Part shown: positions 62,605 to 64,000 of the stretch, piece after piece
Layout: every line of letters starts with the position of its first letter
How positions within the stretch are numbered: position 1 is the stretch's first letter
DNA from: Amaranthus tricolor
Lineage: Eukaryota > Streptophyta > Magnoliopsida > Caryophyllales > Amaranthaceae
DNA length: 64,000 nucleotides
NCBI RefSeq assembly: GCF_026212465.1
Contig: NC_080051.1
Span: 24,153,727-24,217,726, forward strand
Direction: 5' to 3'
Notes under the pieces: generated by a model
The model's database searches: none
Told to the model about the DNA's origin: nothing
Seen by the model: the letters and a program-made list of their open reading frames with translations, nothing else
Position numbers and translations under genes: made by a program

Positions 62605-63102
62605 ATTTTCTGAAACTTTTACTTGGCAGGTTGGGCTACGCTTGCTTATGATCAAATGATGAGGGGGAATGGCCTTTAGGAACCCTGAAAAGGTTAACTA
62701 ACTTTGCTTTTCTAGAAAATTTGAAATGTAAAAGACAAATAATAAAAAAATGAACAAAATATAATAAATTTGAACTTTATTCTAAAAGTAAGCATGAAAT
62801 TATCAAACTTGAGGTTTGGGGTTGACTGCGAACAGCTAAAAAAAGACAAAATAGTTGTTCGCAGTTACTAACTGCGAACAGCTACTTTACTTAATTTTTT
62901 TTTATTACAAGTCAATGTATGTTTCAGGCGGGATGATTCATCGTCAAAACTCCGAACATTCGTATGTCAAAGCTTGGAAGCGATGATAAAGTAAATAAAC
63001 ATATGTATACAATTAAATATATACAAATATATGAAATATACAACTAAATAAACATATATTTGTATATGTAAATAGTCAATCCAAATACACAAAAACGAAA
63101 CG
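62605..63102. other. ATG16 upstream region, no gene
   Basis: Presumed promoter sequence with no coding signal. It includes the perfect hairpin at 62856-62880 and an AT-rich stretch before the PMD pseudogene. Confidence 0.4.
62856..62880. repeat. Perfect 12-bp inverted repeat upstream of ATG16
   Basis: TGTTCGCAGTTA, one base, TAACTGCGAACA. A third copy of CTGCGAACAGCT lies just upstream at 62826-62837. It could be a MITE end or a regulatory hairpin; there is no other evidence. Confidence 0.8.
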
Positions 63103-63955
63103 CTAATGCTCATGACCCTCATCTATCCTATCCAACTGAGTTGGTCTCCTTCGCCTCCTACGATAGTAAGAGGTGTTCGGTGTTGCTCTGGCAATGGAGG
63201 GGACTAGTACTGTGATGGCTGCGATGGCCCAGCCTGCGAGGTCCCCGCAACGTCAACGGGGTATGAAAGGTCCATCTCCTCCAAATGATAGTCATAAGCA
63301 AGAGATGAGACATGTGTGTGGGCGGTAGCCGGTGAGGATTTTGCAATGACTTCCGGTATGAAGTGCTTTTACTGCGTGCCGACGAGCATGCTTTGCGCAA
63401 TCTCCCTCACCGGCTCCTCGTGGCTGTACCGCATCACTGCTGCCGCACCTTGTGCCTGCAATTAATATTTAGTTAATGTAATATTATATTATGTAATCGG
63501 CAACTTAATCATTTAAATGCAAATGAAGACTTACAAATTGGATCATCGTAGGCGCAGCAGGTGCTGATGCCACGTGGTGTCATCCATCGGTGAGTGATGG
63601 AGAGGAACCACGACATGTAGTCCGGTGTAGTAGGTGCGCCATGAATATCAATCGGCGCACCTTGGGCCAGCAGCTCAAGTCTACGATCCCAACGAGCGAT
63701 GTGGCACTAGTTGATCTCCATCCAGTTCGTCGTACCCTGATTCTTGCGCGAAATCAGGTGCAGCTCGGGCTCAGTGTCGCAAGGCAGTGGAATGCCCTGT
63801 ACCAACCCATATTGGCGCATTTTGCGCTTTGGTAGATGTACTTCGACATTGTCGAAGCATATGAGTGGCGCAGAAGCCCTCCATGCACCTGATTGAATCC
63901 CCGAATGCTCGGGAACAGCTGCGTACGCTTTCGCAGGGTACGAGTCCCACAAAAA
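63103..63955 (-). pseudogene. Plant mobile domain (PMD / MAIN-like) gene, broken and cut by the window edge
   Basis: On the minus strand, an exon from about 63955 to 63535 reads LWDSYPAKAYAAVPEHSG, WRASAPLICFDNVEVH, KRKMRQYGL, CDTEPELH, ARWDRRLELLAQG and PDYMSWF. This is the C-terminal part of the plant mobile domain found in MAIN-like proteins and captured in Mutator-like and other elements. An apparent intron (63534-63456) leads to a second exon with VMRYSHEEPVREIAQSM and a low-complexity Ser/Pro-rich tail. Stops at 63707-63709, 63369-63371 and 63204-63206, plus a frame change before the basic RRRRRPTQLDRIDEGHEH end (63103), show it is no longer functional. The N-terminal part would lie beyond 64000. 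Its GC content is clearly higher than the neighbourhood, which suggests a transposon-borne origin. Confidence 0.75.
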
Positions 63956-64000
63956 CTATAATATATTTTATGACAATGTGAATGATGTGTAAATTAAATT

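Overview
This window is nuclear DNA of a flowering plant, most likely a eudicot. It is strongly AT-rich, its genes are split by GT-AG introns, and its proteins belong to plant families (pectate lyase, BTB-TAZ regulator, KDEL-tailed papain-like protease, plant ATG16). It is packed with LTR retrotransposon, TRIM, MITE and LINE remnants. The repeat style and protein flavour made me think of Caryophyllales (spinach/beet/quinoa type), but that is an impression and not shown by the sequence.

Layout. 1-5.9 kb: gene-poor, with a solo LTR at 3185-3710 flanked by a 5-bp target duplication. 5.96-8.99 kb (+): a complete four-exon pectate lyase with a TRIM element in its third intron. 9.8-10.0 kb: an LTR-like piece of a second small retroelement family. 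13.35-21.44 kb (-): an intact, very young Ty1-copia retrotransposon with 673-bp LTRs differing at one base, perfect TSDs, a PBS and an uninterrupted 1347-residue gag-pol. 21.4-33.2 kb: gene-less, with MITEs, microsatellites, hairpins and a second TRIM copy. 33.44-40.75 kb (+): a five-exon BTB/POZ-TAZ gene whose third intron holds a 1.15-kb foldback element with two facing tRNA-Ile-derived sequences at its centre. 42-43 kb: MITEs. 43.47-45.86 kb (-): a four-exon papain-type cysteine endopeptidase ending in KDEL. 46-50 kb: nothing recognisable apart from short repeats. 50.0-62.54 kb (-): the autophagy gene ATG16 in five exons, with two introns of nearly 5 kb filled by repeats. These include an RTE-type LINE remnant and an inverted, decayed copy of ATG16's own exon 2. 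63.1-63.96 kb (-): a broken plant-mobile-domain (PMD) gene running off the window edge.

The four host genes look like independent transcription units: cell-wall pectin cleavage, BTB-TAZ regulation, ER-derived protease for programmed cell death, and autophagosome formation. They do not form a cluster or pathway. The two most unusual structures are inverted repeats that would be transcribed inside host pre-mRNAs: the tRNA-Ile foldback in the BTB-TAZ intron, and the ATG16 intron 1/exon 2 inverted duplication. Either could form long hairpin RNA.

All exon boundaries were deduced by eye from splice consensus, reading-frame continuity and recalled family resemblance. No searches were run.
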